Positions 1 through 6,864 of a stretch of 40,794 bases of DNA are shown piece by piece. Within the stretch, counting starts at the first letter, position 1. Each line of letters begins with the position of its first letter. The position numbers were made by a program, and so were the translations under genes. Source of the stretch: Chloroflexota bacterium (lineage in GTDB: Bacteria; Chloroflexota; Limnocylindria; P2-11E); NCBI GenBank assembly GCA_028876375.1, contig JAGWSB010000014.1, forward strand, positions 1 through 40,794, in the 5' to 3' direction. The notes beneath the pieces are model-generated. The model worked only from the letters and a program-made list of their open reading frames with translations, was not told where the DNA came from and did not search any database.

Positions 1-1
1 C

Positions 2-136
2 GGCCGCGGCTTCGGCCACGGCGTCGGCATGTCGCAGTGGGGCATGCAGGGCATGGCGCTCGCGGGGGCGAGCGCGGAGCAGATCCTCGAGCACTACTAC
101 ACCGGGATCGCGCTCACCGAGAGCGGGGGGCCCTAG
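2..136 (+). CDS. SpoIID/LytB domain protein, C-terminal end (partial)
   Basis: Only the last 44 codons lie in the window, in the frame that starts at base 2 and stops at TAG 134-136. The visible residues contain GHGVGMSQWGMQGMA, then EQILEHYYTGI. This is the conserved end of the SpoIID/LytB domain, where G-H-G-x-G-M-S-Q-x-G and a final HYYxG are diagnostic. The family includes lytic transglycosylases that trim denuded glycan strands during sporulation or division, and also many non-sporulation wall proteins, so a role in peptidoglycan remodelling outside the membrane is likely. The start and any signal peptide are off the left edge. Confidence 0.85.
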   Translation, partial: GRGFGHGVGMSQWGMQGMALAGASAEQILEHYYTGIALTESGGP

Positions 137-238
137 CCTGCTCCGTGGGCTAGTACCGAAGGCCTATCCGCGGGTCATAGACAAGAAGGCGCCTCCGTGC
201 GTCCAGTGCGCCTCGGAGTACGGGTGGAGGTGCACGCG

Positions 239-838
239 ATGCGTGTCGCGCTCGCGACGATCTCGACTGTGGCGATCCTCCTCGCGACGTCCCTCACGGC
301 CGCGGCCGGCGAGGCGGGCGACTTCGGACGGCAGCTCAACGCGGCGGCGTGCGCGACGGGCCGTCAGGTCATCGACGTGTCGTACCGGATCCTGAACGAC
401 GACGATTCCGGGTACGCCGGAAACGCGTGGGCCGTGGACACGATCCACCGGCACGTGCAGGTCTGGCAGAACGGCGACGCGTACTGCGCCGTGGCGCGGG
501 ACGAAGGCAGCTTCGTGACGCGCGCCGGAGCGAGCCCCGACAACACGACGACCATCGCGGCGGGCATCCGCGGTGAGATCGAGGGCGGCTATCGGACGAC
601 GAGCTTCAGCGGCACGCTCAACGGCGGGCTCCGGATGCGCGGCGAGCTCGGCACCTACGACTTCGCGTGCGACGGCCACTTCGGCTGCCCCGGCTACTTC
701 TCGTGGGTCGCCCACTTCTTCTCCGCCACGACGGGCTTCGACCTGGCGTGGTGGGGCTGGCGCTACCGGGCGGGCCGGCACGGCAGCTGGATCGACGCCG
801 TGGACGTGCCGCAGGCGAGCGCCGGGGACATCCGCTAG
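239..838 (+). CDS. secreted protein of unknown function (199 aa)
   Basis: I do not recognise a named family. The ATG at 239 is preferred over an in-frame GTG at 197 because a GGTGGAGG-type ribosome site lies about 8 nt before it and the protein then opens with a classical signal peptide: MR, a hydrophobic stretch to about residue 20, and an AAA-G cleavage region near residue 23. The predicted mature part has four cysteines (possibly two disulfides, consistent with export), a Gly/Thr/Ser-rich beta-like middle, and an aromatic C-terminal third (GYFSWVAHFF, WWGWRY). It follows the SpoIID/LytB gene by about 100 nt on the same strand, so it may be co-transcribed and sit at the cell surface. No catalytic motif is visible. 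Confidence 0.7.
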   Translation: MRVALATISTVAILLATSLTAAAGEAGDFGRQLNAAACATGRQVIDVSYRILNDDDSGYAGNAWAVDTIHRHVQVWQNGDAYCAVARDEGSFVTRAGASPDNTTTIAAGIRGEIEGGYRTTSFSGTLNGGLRMRGELGTYDFACDGHFGCPGYFSWVAHFFSATTGFDLAWWGWRYRAGRHGSWIDAVDVPQASAGDIR

Positions 839-877
839 AGCGGGCGTCCGAGGCCACCTCTCCTCGGCGGGCGCGCA

Positions 878-901
878 GGGGCCGCGGAACATTCCGGCCC
901 C
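878..901 (+). terminator. candidate hairpin terminator
   Basis: An inverted repeat lies 40 nt after the secreted-protein stop: GGGGC (878-882) pairs with GCCCC (897-901) and CGGA (885-888) with TCCG (893-896), with a 2-nt bulge and a 4-nt loop. It is followed by TTCGCGTGTT, which is only mildly T-rich, so termination strength is uncertain. Confidence 0.4.
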
Positions 902-920
902 TTCGCGTGTTACCTATGTC

Positions 921-1166
921 GTGAAGACATCTGGCCTCCCCTGCCGCGCCTCGCACGACTGCGACGAGGTGTTCAGCCTCGCGAGCCAGGACTCGATGGA
1001 CGCGCTCCGCGACGCCGCCAAGCGCCGCGACCGCCACGAGCTGGAAGCGCACGGCTACCGCCACGTCGCGACCGCCTCCATGACCGCCACGCCCTTCGCC
1101 CAGTCCCTGCCGGGCCGGCGTGGCCGCCGCGGCCGTCGCCGCGACGAGGAGCTCAACGTCGTCTAG
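921..1166 (+). CDS. small Cys/His protein with basic tail, zinc-finger-like (81 aa)
   Basis: Reads GTG 921 to TAG 1166. The N-terminal half has C8-x5-C14 followed by H39-x4-H44 and H48, spacing that resembles a small Zn-binding C2H2-like module. The C-terminal part has a cluster of arginines (RRGRRGRRR) that could bind nucleic acid or simply be disordered. No Shine-Dalgarno site precedes the GTG; TTACCTAT lies 4-11 nt upstream, so leaderless initiation is possible. The pattern resembles small conserved hypothetical proteins of GC-rich bacteria, but I cannot name the family. It ends 15 nt from the convergent kinase gene. Confidence 0.55.
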   Translation: MKTSGLPCRASHDCDEVFSLASQDSMDALRDAAKRRDRHELEAHGYRHVATASMTATPFAQSLPGRRGRRGRRRDEELNVV

Positions 1167-1181
1167 GTAGCTCGCCCGCCG

Positions 1182-2219
1182 TCAGGAGATGAGGGCGGGG
1201 GCAGCCTTGATCGGCACAGCGACCTGCAGCGCCACCGAGCCATCGGGCCGCGTCGACTGCTCCGCCTGACCGCGGAGCAGCGACACGCGCTCGCTCAGGC
1301 GCAGGCCCGACGCCAGCTCTCCGTCCGCCGCCAGCTCGCGGCCGTCGCTCTGGAGCGAGATCTCGAGGGAGGTGTCCTTCCATTCGAGGGCGACGGCGAT
1401 CTGCTTCGCCTGGCCCTTCTCGATGCGCTCGAGGAGCGCGTCCTGGACGAGCCGGAAGATCGCGATCTCGTCCTCCGCCTGAAGACGCCGATCGCGGCCC
1501 GTGCTCGAGAGGTCGATCCGCGCCTTGTGCTTGTCGATGAGCGTCTGCACGTAGCGCCGCAGCGTCGGGACGATCCCGAGGTCGTCGAGGATCATCGGCC
1601 GCAGCTCGAAGATGAAGCTGCGCAGCTCTTGCAGCGTCTTGTTCACCATCTGGCGCAGCGCCGCGAGCTCGGCGCGTGAGCGGTCGCGGTCGACGTCGTA
1701 CAGACGCTCGCTGATCTCCGACTGCAGGACGACGTTCGCCATGGCCTGCGCCGGTCCGTCGTGCACCGCGCGCGCGATGCGGCGGCGCTCCTCCTCCTGC
1801 GTCTCGACGACCGCCTTGAGGAGCCGCGAGCCGTCCTCGGGCGCGCTTCCGCCGGCGTCCTCGCCCGCCGCGGCGGACCCGTGCTCGGAGAGCTGCTGCT
1901 GCGCGCCGTGGATGAGCGAGCGCACGCGGTCGATCAGCTTGCGCTTGGCCTGGAGCTGCCCGAGCTGGCCCTCCATCGTGAGACGGCGCGCGATGGCCGT
2001 GCTGTGCTCGTCGGACGCGGCGAAGACGTCCTCGGGGCTCACGCGCGTCGGGTCGGCGCGCGCCTCGTCGAGACGCGCGCGCGCCTGCTCCTCGCGCGCC
2101 TTGAGCCGGTCGACCTCGGTCTTCGTCGACTCGATGAGCAGATCGAGCTCGCGGATCTCGACGAGCAGGCGCTCCTGCTCGCCCGCGAAGCCCTGCACCA
2201 GCTCCTGCACCGCGGTCAT
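1182..2219 (-). CDS. DegS-like sensor kinase with degenerate ATP-binding domain (345 aa)
   Basis: Cytoplasmic, with no membrane segment. Residues 1-110 are a long charged coiled coil. A HisKA_3 dimerisation/phosphoacceptor helix follows, with the H-box ARAVHDGPAQAMAN (His153) preceded by QEEERRRI, as in DegS/NarX-type kinases, and the conserved ELRPMILDDLG downstream. The HATPase_c part is abnormal: the N-box position reads LVQDALLERIEKGQA, without the usual Asn and His, and the DxGxG position reads LQSDGRELAADGE. It may therefore not bind ATP and may act as a phosphotransfer or scaffold partner of the intact kinase two genes upstream. Its ATG overlaps the regulator's stop by 4 nt (ATGA), so translation is coupled. 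It is the last gene of the mreB-led operon. Confidence 0.85.
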   Translation of the reverse strand: MTAVQELVQGFAGEQERLLVEIRELDLLIESTKTEVDRLKAREEQARARLDEARADPTRVSPEDVFAASDEHSTAIARRLTMEGQLGQLQAKRKLIDRVRSLIHGAQQQLSEHGSAAAGEDAGGSAPEDGSRLLKAVVETQEEERRRIARAVHDGPAQAMANVVLQSEISERLYDVDRDRSRAELAALRQMVNKTLQELRSFIFELRPMILDDLGIVPTLRRYVQTLIDKHKARIDLSSTGRDRRLQAEDEIAIFRLVQDALLERIEKGQAKQIAVALEWKDTSLEISLQSDGRELAADGELASGLRLSERVSLLRGQAEQSTRPDGSVALQVAVPIKAAPALIS

Positions 2220-2926
2220 CGCTCCGAACGCACCTCAGGCCCCTTGATCCATCCCTGGCGCATCGCGTACACGACCGCCTGGGTGCGGTCGTTGACGCTC
2301 AGCTTCCGAAGGATGCTCGACATGTGATTCTTCACCGTCTGCTCGGAGATGGCCAGCGTGTACGCCACCTCCTTGTTCGTCTTCCCTTGCGCGATGTTGT
2401 CGAGTATCTGGACCTCGCGCGGCGAGAGGGGCGCGAAGACATGGCTCGAGGCGGGGCCGTAGACGGCGAGCTCGCGGAACTCGGCGAGGACGCGCGTCGC
2501 CAGCGCGGGCCGGGTGAAGACCTTCTCGTTGATGAGGAACTGGCCGTCCTTCACCTTCTTGATGGTGTCGACGAGCTCCGCCGGATCGCAGTCCTTCCGC
2601 AGGTAGGCCGCGGCGCCGGCGCGGATCGCGTCGAAGAGGTGCTGCTCCTCGTCGCGCCCGGTGATGATGACGACGCCCACGTGCGGCATCTCGCGGCGGA
2701 CGCGCTGCGCGGCCTTGTCGCCGCTCAGCTTCGGCAGGTCGATCTCCATGACGACGACGTCGGGCTCGAGCTCGCTGGTGCGCGCGACGACCTCCTCGCC
2801 GTCGGCCGCCGTGGCGATGACGTCGATGCCGTGCTCGCGCTCGAGCACCTGCTTGAGCCCGAGGAGGGTGAACTCGCTCGGGTCGGCCAGGAGGACGCGG
2901 ATGCGGCCGTCCTGCGGCTCGTTCAC
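2216..2926 (-). CDS. NarL/FixJ-family response regulator with Glu at the phospho-site (236 aa)
   Basis: A receiver domain (residues 8-125) is followed by a LuxR/GerE helix-turn-helix (LSPREVQILDNIAQGKTNKE, then ISEQTVKNHMSSILRKL), so it is a DNA-binding transcription factor of the NarL/DosR/DegU class. The phosphoacceptor position has Glu61 (PDVVVMEIDLP) where the family has Asp, and the N-terminal acidic pair is reduced to a single Asp15 followed by Pro. The switch Thr (IITG) and Lys (YLRKD) are kept. Start chosen: GTG at 2926, whose G is shared with the TAG stop of the upstream kinase (TAGTG). The end overlaps the downstream kinase by ATGA. A Glu here can mimic phosphorylation, so activity may be constitutive or controlled by protein contacts. 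Confidence 0.9.
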   Translation of the reverse strand: MNEPQDGRIRVLLADPSEFTLLGLKQVLEREHGIDVIATAADGEEVVARTSELEPDVVVMEIDLPKLSGDKAAQRVRREMPHVGVVIITGRDEEQHLFDAIRAGAAAYLRKDCDPAELVDTIKKVKDGQFLINEKVFTRPALATRVLAEFRELAVYGPASSHVFAPLSPREVQILDNIAQGKTNKEVAYTLAISEQTVKNHMSSILRKLSVNDRTQAVVYAMRQGWIKGPEVRSER

Positions 2927-3867
2927 TACGTCTGCTCCCGCTGCGCCGTGAGCCGGACGGAGACCGTCGCCCCATGCCCGGGCGTCGAGCGGACGTCGAA
3001 CGACGCGCCGATGAGCTCGGCGCGCTCGCGCATGGAGAGGAGCCCGACGGAGCGCGCCTGACGCGCGGCGCGCATGAGGTCGAACCCGATGCCGTCGTCG
3101 GCGCAGCGCAGGATCCACGTCGAGGGTCCGTCGCGCTCCCACTCGATCCGCACCGTCGTCGCCTGCGCGTGCTTGTGCGTGTTCTGGAGGGCCTCCTGCA
3201 TGACGCGGTACACCGCCAGCTCCTGCTGCGGGTCGAGGCCGGTCTCGCGCTCGTCGAGCTGCAGCAGGATCTTGAGCCCGTAGCGCGACTCGTACTCGCG
3301 CGCGTACGTCGAGATGGCGCCGGTGAGGCCGAGCTCGGAGAGGACCGGCGGGCGCAGGTCGTAGATCATCGCGCGCACGCCGTCGAGCGACGAGCGGAAC
3401 CGACCCTTGAGCCCACCGATCTCCGTGCGTAGCGCGTTGCGGACGTCGGTCGGCGTGCGCTCGGCGATGCGCTCGAGGTACTCGAGCTCGAAGATGGCGT
3501 TCGCCAGCACCTGGGCCGGGCCGTCGTGGACCTCGCGGACCAGCCTCTCGCGCTCGGCCTCGAGGCTGTCGAGGACGCGGCGCTCGAGGGCGGCGCGGTC
3601 GTCGTCGGTGCCTTTGCGCTCGGGGGCGATGCCCGAGCCGAGGAGGTACGCCGCGCTCGACTCGATGTGGTCGACGATGAGCTGCAGCTGGCGGAGCCGG
3701 CGGAACGCGCGGCGCGTCGTCTCGTCGTCCGTCGTGCTGCGCTTCTGGTAGGCGCGCCGGAACCGCTCGACCTGCGTGCGCAGCCGCCGGACGTCGCGGC
3801 GGAGCCCGTCGACGAGCGTCTCGAAGAGCAGGTCGAGCTCGCCGTCCGCGCGTCTGTCGACGCGCAG
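2926..3867 (-). CDS. DegS-type sensor histidine kinase, intact catalytic core (about 313 aa, start uncertain)
   Basis: Cytoplasmic kinase: a coiled-coil N-terminal region, then a HisKA_3 H-box (LVREVHDGPAQVLANAIFEL, about residue 114), DLRPPVLSELGL, and a good HATPase_c domain with N-box YRVMQEALQNTHKHAQA, G1 box CADDGIGFD and G2 box GLLSMRERAELIGA. It should autophosphorylate and presumably signals to the regulator that follows with a 1-nt overlap. No ATG, GTG or TTG exists in frame between the preceding stop codon (3957-3955) and the H-box. CTG at 3867 is a guess that leaves a 49-nt gap after the upstream gene; CTG at 3831 is another option. Confidence 0.8.
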   Translation of the reverse strand: MRVDRRADGELDLLFETLVDGLRRDVRRLRTQVERFRRAYQKRSTTDDETTRRAFRRLRQLQLIVDHIESSAAYLLGSGIAPERKGTDDDRAALERRVLDSLEAERERLVREVHDGPAQVLANAIFELEYLERIAERTPTDVRNALRTEIGGLKGRFRSSLDGVRAMIYDLRPPVLSELGLTGAISTYAREYESRYGLKILLQLDERETGLDPQQELAVYRVMQEALQNTHKHAQATTVRIEWERDGPSTWILRCADDGIGFDLMRAARQARSVGLLSMRERAELIGASFDVRSTPGHGATVSVRLTAQREQT

Positions 3868-3916
3868 CGGGATAGGCGCGGGACCTGTCGCGGAGCGCTC
3901 TTCCGTGGCGGGGAGT

Positions 3917-5332
3917 CTAGGGCCGTGTCCCCTGATAGGCGTCTGAGACCTGGATCAACACGAACGACGGACCCCTCGCGAGGACGGGCCATCCGAGGTC
4001 GGTCGCGCGGACCGCCACGGGGTCGCGCCGGCGCACGAGGATCCAGCGGATGCCGCGGCGAGACACGACGCCGCGCCATCCGGGCCGCGCCTCGAGGACC
4101 GTCCGGTAGTCGTCCATGACGGCGCCGAGGTAGGGGGTGAGGCGGCCGTCGACGAAGACGGGCGTCGTGGGCGCGTTCCAGATGAGCCAGCCTCCCCAGT
4201 CGTACTGCGCGAACAGCCCGGGCCCCTGCGGGAGACGCGCGAGCGCGCCGACGGGAAAGCCTTCCTCGTCGACGGCGCGCGGCGCGAGAGCGACGCCCGC
4301 GACCAGGAGAACGAGCCCGGCGAGGCCGAGCGCGACGTCGGCGCCGCGCGGGATCGCCGCGCGCCGCGGCGGCGCGACCGCGGCGCCGACGGCCCCCGCG
4401 AACGCCACGCGCAGCGCGACGGGCAGCCGCTCGGCGAGGACCGGGGTCGCCGCGATCGCGAAGAGCGGGGTGTGGCGGATGGCGACGAGCGAGAGCAGGG
4501 CAAGCGGAACGACGAGGACGACGTCGCGCGCGCGGGCGCGCGGCGTGAGCGCCGCCGTCGCGACGACGAGCCCGAGGATGAGCGCCCACACCGCGCCGGC
4601 GAGGGTCGTCGGATCGGGGATGGCCCACTCCTGGATCTCGCGCGGCGGCTGGAGCAGGTGGAAGCCGGGAGCGCCGAGCGTGCCGATGCCGGCGGGCGTG
4701 AGGACGCACGACGCGACCGCGCCGGCGAGCGCGACGACGTAGCCGCGGCGGAGCGCGCGGTCGGTCGCGAGGCCCCAGGCCGCGACGAGCGCGACGACGC
4801 CGGCGCCGAGCGCGAAGGATCCGTGGACGTTCGCCCACACGACGAGGAGCGCCGCGATGGCGAAGAGCGGACGCTCCCCCGGCAGCTGCAGCAGGAGCAC
4901 GACGGCGGCGAAGAGGGCCGCGCCGAAGAGCTCGGGGCGCTCGGTCCACTCGAAGCGCGACAGGAGGATCGCCGGCAGCGCGATGGCGACCGCGACGAGC
5001 GGACGCTGCGGACGGCGTACGAGCGCCGCGGCGACGATGGCGAAGACGCACGCGGCGACCGCGACCACGCGGACCGCGAGCACGCCGAGCCATCCACCCG
5101 CGAGGTAGCCGCCGTAGAGGACGAGCTGGCCGAGCCACTGATCGGTGCTGACGGCGGCGCCGCGCGCGGTCCACGAGTACGTGTCGGCGCGTACCAGTCC
5201 GTGAGCGAGCGTGTCGCGCGCGAGCGCGAGCTGCCAGTAGAGGTCGCTGTCGCGCACCGGGAACGCCGCGCTCGACGCCGCGAGCGCGCCGGCCGCGAGC
5301 AGCGCGACCGCGACGATGGAGCGGCCCCTCAT
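3917..5332 (-). CDS. polytopic membrane protein, GT-C-like, second of two paralogues (471 aa)
   Basis: About 10-12 hydrophobic segments run from residue 7 to about 370, then a soluble C-terminal domain. The first extracytoplasmic loop has acidic D-x-D-L-Y-W followed by TYSWTARG and STDQWLGQLV, reminiscent of the first loop of GT-C glycosyltransferases, where acidic residues contribute to catalysis. The C-terminal domain carries YDWGGWLIWNAPTTPVFVDG and RLTPY. This signature is shared almost word for word with the adjacent upstream gene, showing tandem duplication. The ATG overlaps the upstream stop (ATGA). In the context of WecG- and GT4-like enzymes it probably handles lipid-linked sugars or surface glycans, but the substrate is unknown. 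Confidence 0.8.
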   Translation of the reverse strand: MRGRSIVAVALLAAGALAASSAAFPVRDSDLYWQLALARDTLAHGLVRADTYSWTARGAAVSTDQWLGQLVLYGGYLAGGWLGVLAVRVVAVAACVFAIVAAALVRRPQRPLVAVAIALPAILLSRFEWTERPELFGAALFAAVVLLLQLPGERPLFAIAALLVVWANVHGSFALGAGVVALVAAWGLATDRALRRGYVVALAGAVASCVLTPAGIGTLGAPGFHLLQPPREIQEWAIPDPTTLAGAVWALILGLVVATAALTPRARARDVVLVVPLALLSLVAIRHTPLFAIAATPVLAERLPVALRVAFAGAVGAAVAPPRRAAIPRGADVALGLAGLVLLVAGVALAPRAVDEEGFPVGALARLPQGPGLFAQYDWGGWLIWNAPTTPVFVDGRLTPYLGAVMDDYRTVLEARPGWRGVVSRRGIRWILVRRRDPVAVRATDLGWPVLARGPSFVLIQVSDAYQGTRP

Positions 5333-6864
5333 CGCGGCCGCTCGAGCAGGACGTAGCCGCTGCCCTGCGCCACCGTCGTCCAGCCGTCGTCGCGTAGGGC
5401 CTGGACGAGCGGACGGTCCGGCCGCAGCAGCGCCTGCGCCACGTTCCAGCGACGGATCGTCGCGCGCCAACCGGGGAGCACGGCGATCGCCGTTCGGTAC
5501 TGGTCGAGCACGCCGTCGGTGGCGTAGGGGAAGAGGCGGCCGTCGACGAACACGGGGCGCGTGGGTGCGTTCCAGATGAGGTAGCCGCCCCACGTGTATT
5601 CGTTGAGCAGCACTCCCGACGTGCTCCGCAGCTCGTCGAGCGCCGCGGCGGGATATGCGCTGACGTCGGGCCGGGTCGGGATCGTCGCGATGCTCAGGAG
5701 TGCGGCGACCCACATCACGAGAGCTGCGAGCACTAGCCGGCTTCTCGGCGTCGTCCTCGACGGATCGGGCTTCGCTTCCCGCCGCGGCTCACGCACAGGG
5801 TGCACAGGATCGTCACTCCTGCTCTGTCGGCTCGCCGCGGCGCCGCTCAGACGATCCGCCTCGGACGACGCCTCGCGCCGGCCGCCAAGCGAGAGCAGTC
5901 CCGGTGCGTTCGGCGTCCGATCCGTCGACGACGACGCCGAGAAGCCGGCCGCAAGATCCGACGGCAAAGAGATGAACGGCACTGCCGCGAAGCCGAACAG
6001 CGGGATGTAGCGCTGCGCGGAGAGGGCGAGCCACAGCATCGGCACGAGGACGATGGCCGCGAGGAGCGACCCGCCGCCGCGCAGGAACGAGAGCAGCGTG
6101 ACGCCGAGGACGAGGGCGAAAAGCGCGCCGAACGGCGTGAGGACGTCGACCGGCGACTCCTCGACGATGCCGCGCGTGGCGCCGGCGACGTGCGCGACGC
6201 TGCGCGCCAGCGGCAGCGCACCGGGGTCCGCCGAGACGGCGAGGGTCGCGGCGAGGGCGGCGACGAGGAACGCGCCGGCGTCCCGACGCTCGAGGAGCGC
6301 GTCGAGGGCGAAGAGCCAGAGAAGGACGACGCCGAGGGCGTATCCGGCGTGCAGATCCGACCACACGAACAGGAGCGGGACGGCCGCGACGAGCGCCCGG
6401 CGCGATCCGCCGCGCGCGGCGAGCAGCAGGTCCAGGACGACCGGGAAGAGCGCGAGCGTGAAGAGCTGCGGGCGGTCGGTCCAGACCGGCTTCGACAGGA
6501 CGAGCGCGACCGCGGCGACGGGGACGGCGACGGCGGGCGGCGCTCCGCGCAGCGCGAGGCGCGTGACGAAGAAGGCCGCGACGGCGACGAGAGCGGCGCG
6601 CAGCACGAGGAGGCCCGGCCACGACGCCGCGGCGAACACGAGATAGAGAACGACCTCGCCGAGCCACTCGCCGAGGGCGTAGGGCTCGCCGGTCGCGGTC
6701 GAGGAGAAGATGTCGACGCGCAGCACGTCGCGGTGCTCGACCATCCAGCGACCCGACGCGAGGTGCCACCACGTGTCCGGATCGCCGGCAGGGAGACCGA
6801 CCGCGAGCGCGAACGCCGCGGCCGCGACGGCGAAGGGCCACGCCTGCCGCGACAGGATCCTCAC
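5329..6864 (-). CDS. polytopic membrane protein, GT-C-like, first paralogue, carrying an in-frame insertion (511 aa)
   Basis: Same architecture as the following gene: an N-terminal helix, the loop DPDTWWHLASGRWM with DIFSSTATGEPYALGEWLGE, about ten membrane segments, then a C-terminal domain with YTWGGYLIWNAPTRPVFVDG and RLFPY. The GTG start overlaps the preceding stop (GTGA). Between the last two membrane helices, codons 306-377 form a Ser/Arg/Pro-rich hydrophilic segment missing from the paralogue. That segment is the translation of a 214-bp palindromic element with 33-bp inverted ends, and the reading frame stays open through it. Probable role is in surface glycan assembly; whether the inserted segment impairs the protein cannot be judged from sequence. 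Confidence 0.82.
   Translation of the reverse strand: MRILSRQAWPFAVAAAAFALAVGLPAGDPDTWWHLASGRWMVEHRDVLRVDIFSSTATGEPYALGEWLGEVVLYLVFAAASWPGLLVLRAALVAVAAFFVTRLALRGAPPAVAVPVAAVALVLSKPVWTDRPQLFTLALFPVVLDLLLAARGGSRRALVAAVPLLFVWSDLHAGYALGVVLLWLFALDALLERRDAGAFLVAALAATLAVSADPGALPLARSVAHVAGATRGIVEESPVDVLTPFGALFALVLGVTLLSFLRGGGSLLAAIVLVPMLWLALSAQRYIPLFGFAAVPFISLPSDLAAGFSASSSTDRTPNAPGLLSLGGRREASSEADRLSGAAASRQSRSDDPVHPVREPRREAKPDPSRTTPRSRLVLAALVMWVAALLSIATIPTRPDVSAYPAAALDELRSTSGVLLNEYTWGGYLIWNAPTRPVFVDGRLFPYATDGVLDQYRTAIAVLPGWRATIRRWNVAQALLRPDRPLVQALRDDGWTTVAQGSGYVLLERPR
5736..5768 (+). repeat. left 33-bp terminal inverted repeat
   Basis: Begins GCCGGCTTCTCGGCGTCGTC and is the reverse complement of 5917-5949 with one mismatch. 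The base pairs outside and inside the arm do not continue the symmetry, so the limits are sharp. Confidence 0.75.
5917..5949 (-). repeat. right 33-bp terminal inverted repeat
   Basis: Mirror copy of 5736-5768. Read on the minus strand (the coding strand here) it encodes A-G-F-S-A-S-S-S-T-D-R. Because of the inversion the plus strand of the left side encodes nearly the same peptide. Confidence 0.75.

Larger units (their letters stand above)
5736..5949. mobile_element. 214-bp palindromic element inserted in a coding gene (MITE/RPE-like)
   Basis: Left arm 5736-5768 and right arm 5917-5949 are inverted copies of a 33-bp sequence, 32 of 33 identical (the only mismatch pairs base 5755 with 5930). 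The 148-bp interior has no open gene of its own. The element lies wholly inside the 511-aa membrane-protein gene and adds about 71 codons in frame, in a loop where the neighbouring paralogue has no counterpart. No clear target duplication is visible: TA precedes the left arm but CG follows the right. Short non-autonomous elements that insert in frame are known as Rickettsia palindromic elements; this one resembles them in behaviour, not in proven ancestry. Confidence 0.65.

Noticed and set aside
146-172. Third DosR-like site (GGGCTAGTACC...AAGGCC)
   Set aside because: It does not fit GGGNC-N4-GNCCC; only a weak 16-bp symmetry remains.
5734-5951. TA target duplication around the palindromic element
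   Set aside because: TA is present only on the left; CG flanks the right arm, so no duplication can be claimed.
5700-5975. Plus-strand frame across the palindromic element that also encodes AGFSASSSTDR
   Set aside because: It arises because the inverted arms read alike on both strands; no ribosome site or family match supports a gene.
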